A stretch of DNA of 64,000 nt from Agrobacterium salinitolerans. Its GTDB lineage: Bacteria; Pseudomonadota; Alphaproteobacteria; Rhizobiales; Rhizobiaceae. Positions 63,764-64,000 of this stretch are shown one piece after another (the first letter of the stretch is position 1; every line of letters starts with the position of its first letter). Position numbers and translations under genes: made by a program. Location: the NCBI RefSeq assembly GCF_002008225.1, contig NZ_MRDH01000023.1:124001-188000 (forward strand). Reading direction: 5' to 3'. The notes below the pieces were generated by a model. It saw only the letters and a program-made list of their open reading frames with translations, ran no database searches and was not told the origin of the DNA.

Positions 63764-64000
63764 TCAGCCTGCAGCCAGCCGCGCCCTGAACAGCAGGTAG
63801 GAAAAAGTCGTGAGCCCGCCGGCAATGACGCCGGCGGCTTTCACGATAGCGTCCATCAGATGCGGATGGCGGGTGGGCGAGAGGAATTGCAGCGCCTCGA
63901 TACCGAAAGCCGCCGCAATGCCTGCCACGATAATCGCCAGCCAGTAACGCGGATAGGCGAGCACGAAAGCGGCAGAACAGAAGGCGAAGGCCGCGGCGCG
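63764..64000 (-). CDS. VanZ-like membrane protein, C-terminal fragment
   Basis: The frame is open to the end of the window, so the start lies outside. The visible 78 residues contain two hydrophobic helices with 'AAFGIEALQFLSPTRHPHLMDAIVKAAGVIAGG' between them; the E-x-x-Q-x-x-x-P-x-R...D pattern fits VanZ-like small membrane proteins. Function is not known for this group outside glycopeptide resistance loci. Confidence 0.65.
   Translation of the reverse strand, partial: RAAAFAFCSAAFVLAYPRYWLAIIVAGIAAAFGIEALQFLSPTRHPHLMDAIVKAAGVIAGGLTTFSYLLFRARLAAG

Noticed and set aside
1-64000. tRNA, rRNA, CRISPR array, insertion sequence or prophage
   Set aside because: No cloverleaf-like, array-like or transposase/integrase-like sequence was noticed when reading both strands; a dedicated scan such as tRNAscan or ISfinder would be needed to exclude them fully.

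Overview
The window looks like chromid sequence from a member of the Rhizobiaceae, most likely Agrobacterium. It is GC-rich, very densely coded, full of ABC and TRAP sugar or acid transporters, has three c-di-GMP enzymes, and carries an AcrA-AcrB-AcrR efflux operon in the order I recall for A. tumefaciens C58. Alphaproteobacterial regulatory signatures are directly visible: a GTTC-N7-GTTC LexA box and three TTAA-N7-TTAAC CtrA boxes. minCDE and an FtsK-like motor share the replicon with the catabolic genes, as I recall for the C58 linear chromosome. I saw no tRNA, rRNA, IS element, CRISPR array or phage region.

Layout. 0-4.6 kb: acrA-acrB-acrR with an AcrR-like palindrome on its promoter. 4.7-4.8 kb: a RIME-like palindromic repeat. 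4.9-15 kb: a diguanylate cyclase with a duplicated sensor domain, (S)-ureidoglycine aminohydrolase, a methyltransferase with a CtrA box, a membrane GGDEF-EAL protein, an LDH2-family dehydrogenase and a soluble FtsK paralogue. 15.2-21.3 kb: a five-gene peptide-type ABC transporter plus a class V aminotransferase. 21.5 kb: a 62-residue orphan gene behind a CtrA box. 21.9-29.8 kb: an IlvD/Edd-type sugar-acid dehydratase divergent from ytfQRT-yjfF and a FadR-type regulator, probably an aldofuranose uptake and oxidation module. 29.9-36.4 kb: an AraC regulator and the SOS mutagenesis cassette imuA-imuB-dnaE2. 36.5-38.6 kb: a DUF1304 protein, glycerate kinase and a small secreted Cys-containing protein.

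38.6-48.5 kb is a divergent sugar locus: a MalEFGK-type importer, a sugar isomerase-type TIM barrel and a Gfo/Idh oxidoreductase on one side; a ROK regulator, a second Gfo/Idh oxidoreductase and a ThuA-like protein on the other. The gene content matches the thu/ycj type of 3-keto-glycoside catabolism but with a different regulator and order. 48.5-49.9 kb is an amidase. 50.2-54.5 kb is a possible undescribed signalling unit: a membrane GGDEF-EAL protein followed by two orphan GltI-like periplasmic binding proteins with no permease or ATPase. 54.5-56.4 kb is minCDE with a CtrA box. 56.8-63.7 kb holds a HAD phosphatase and a hexuronate/aldonate module (FadR-type regulator with a clear operator, TRAP transporter, IdnD-like dehydrogenase, UxuA). 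The window ends inside a VanZ-like membrane protein gene.

Most start codons were moved inward from the longest open frame using the Shine-Dalgarno position; each shift is stated in the entry.
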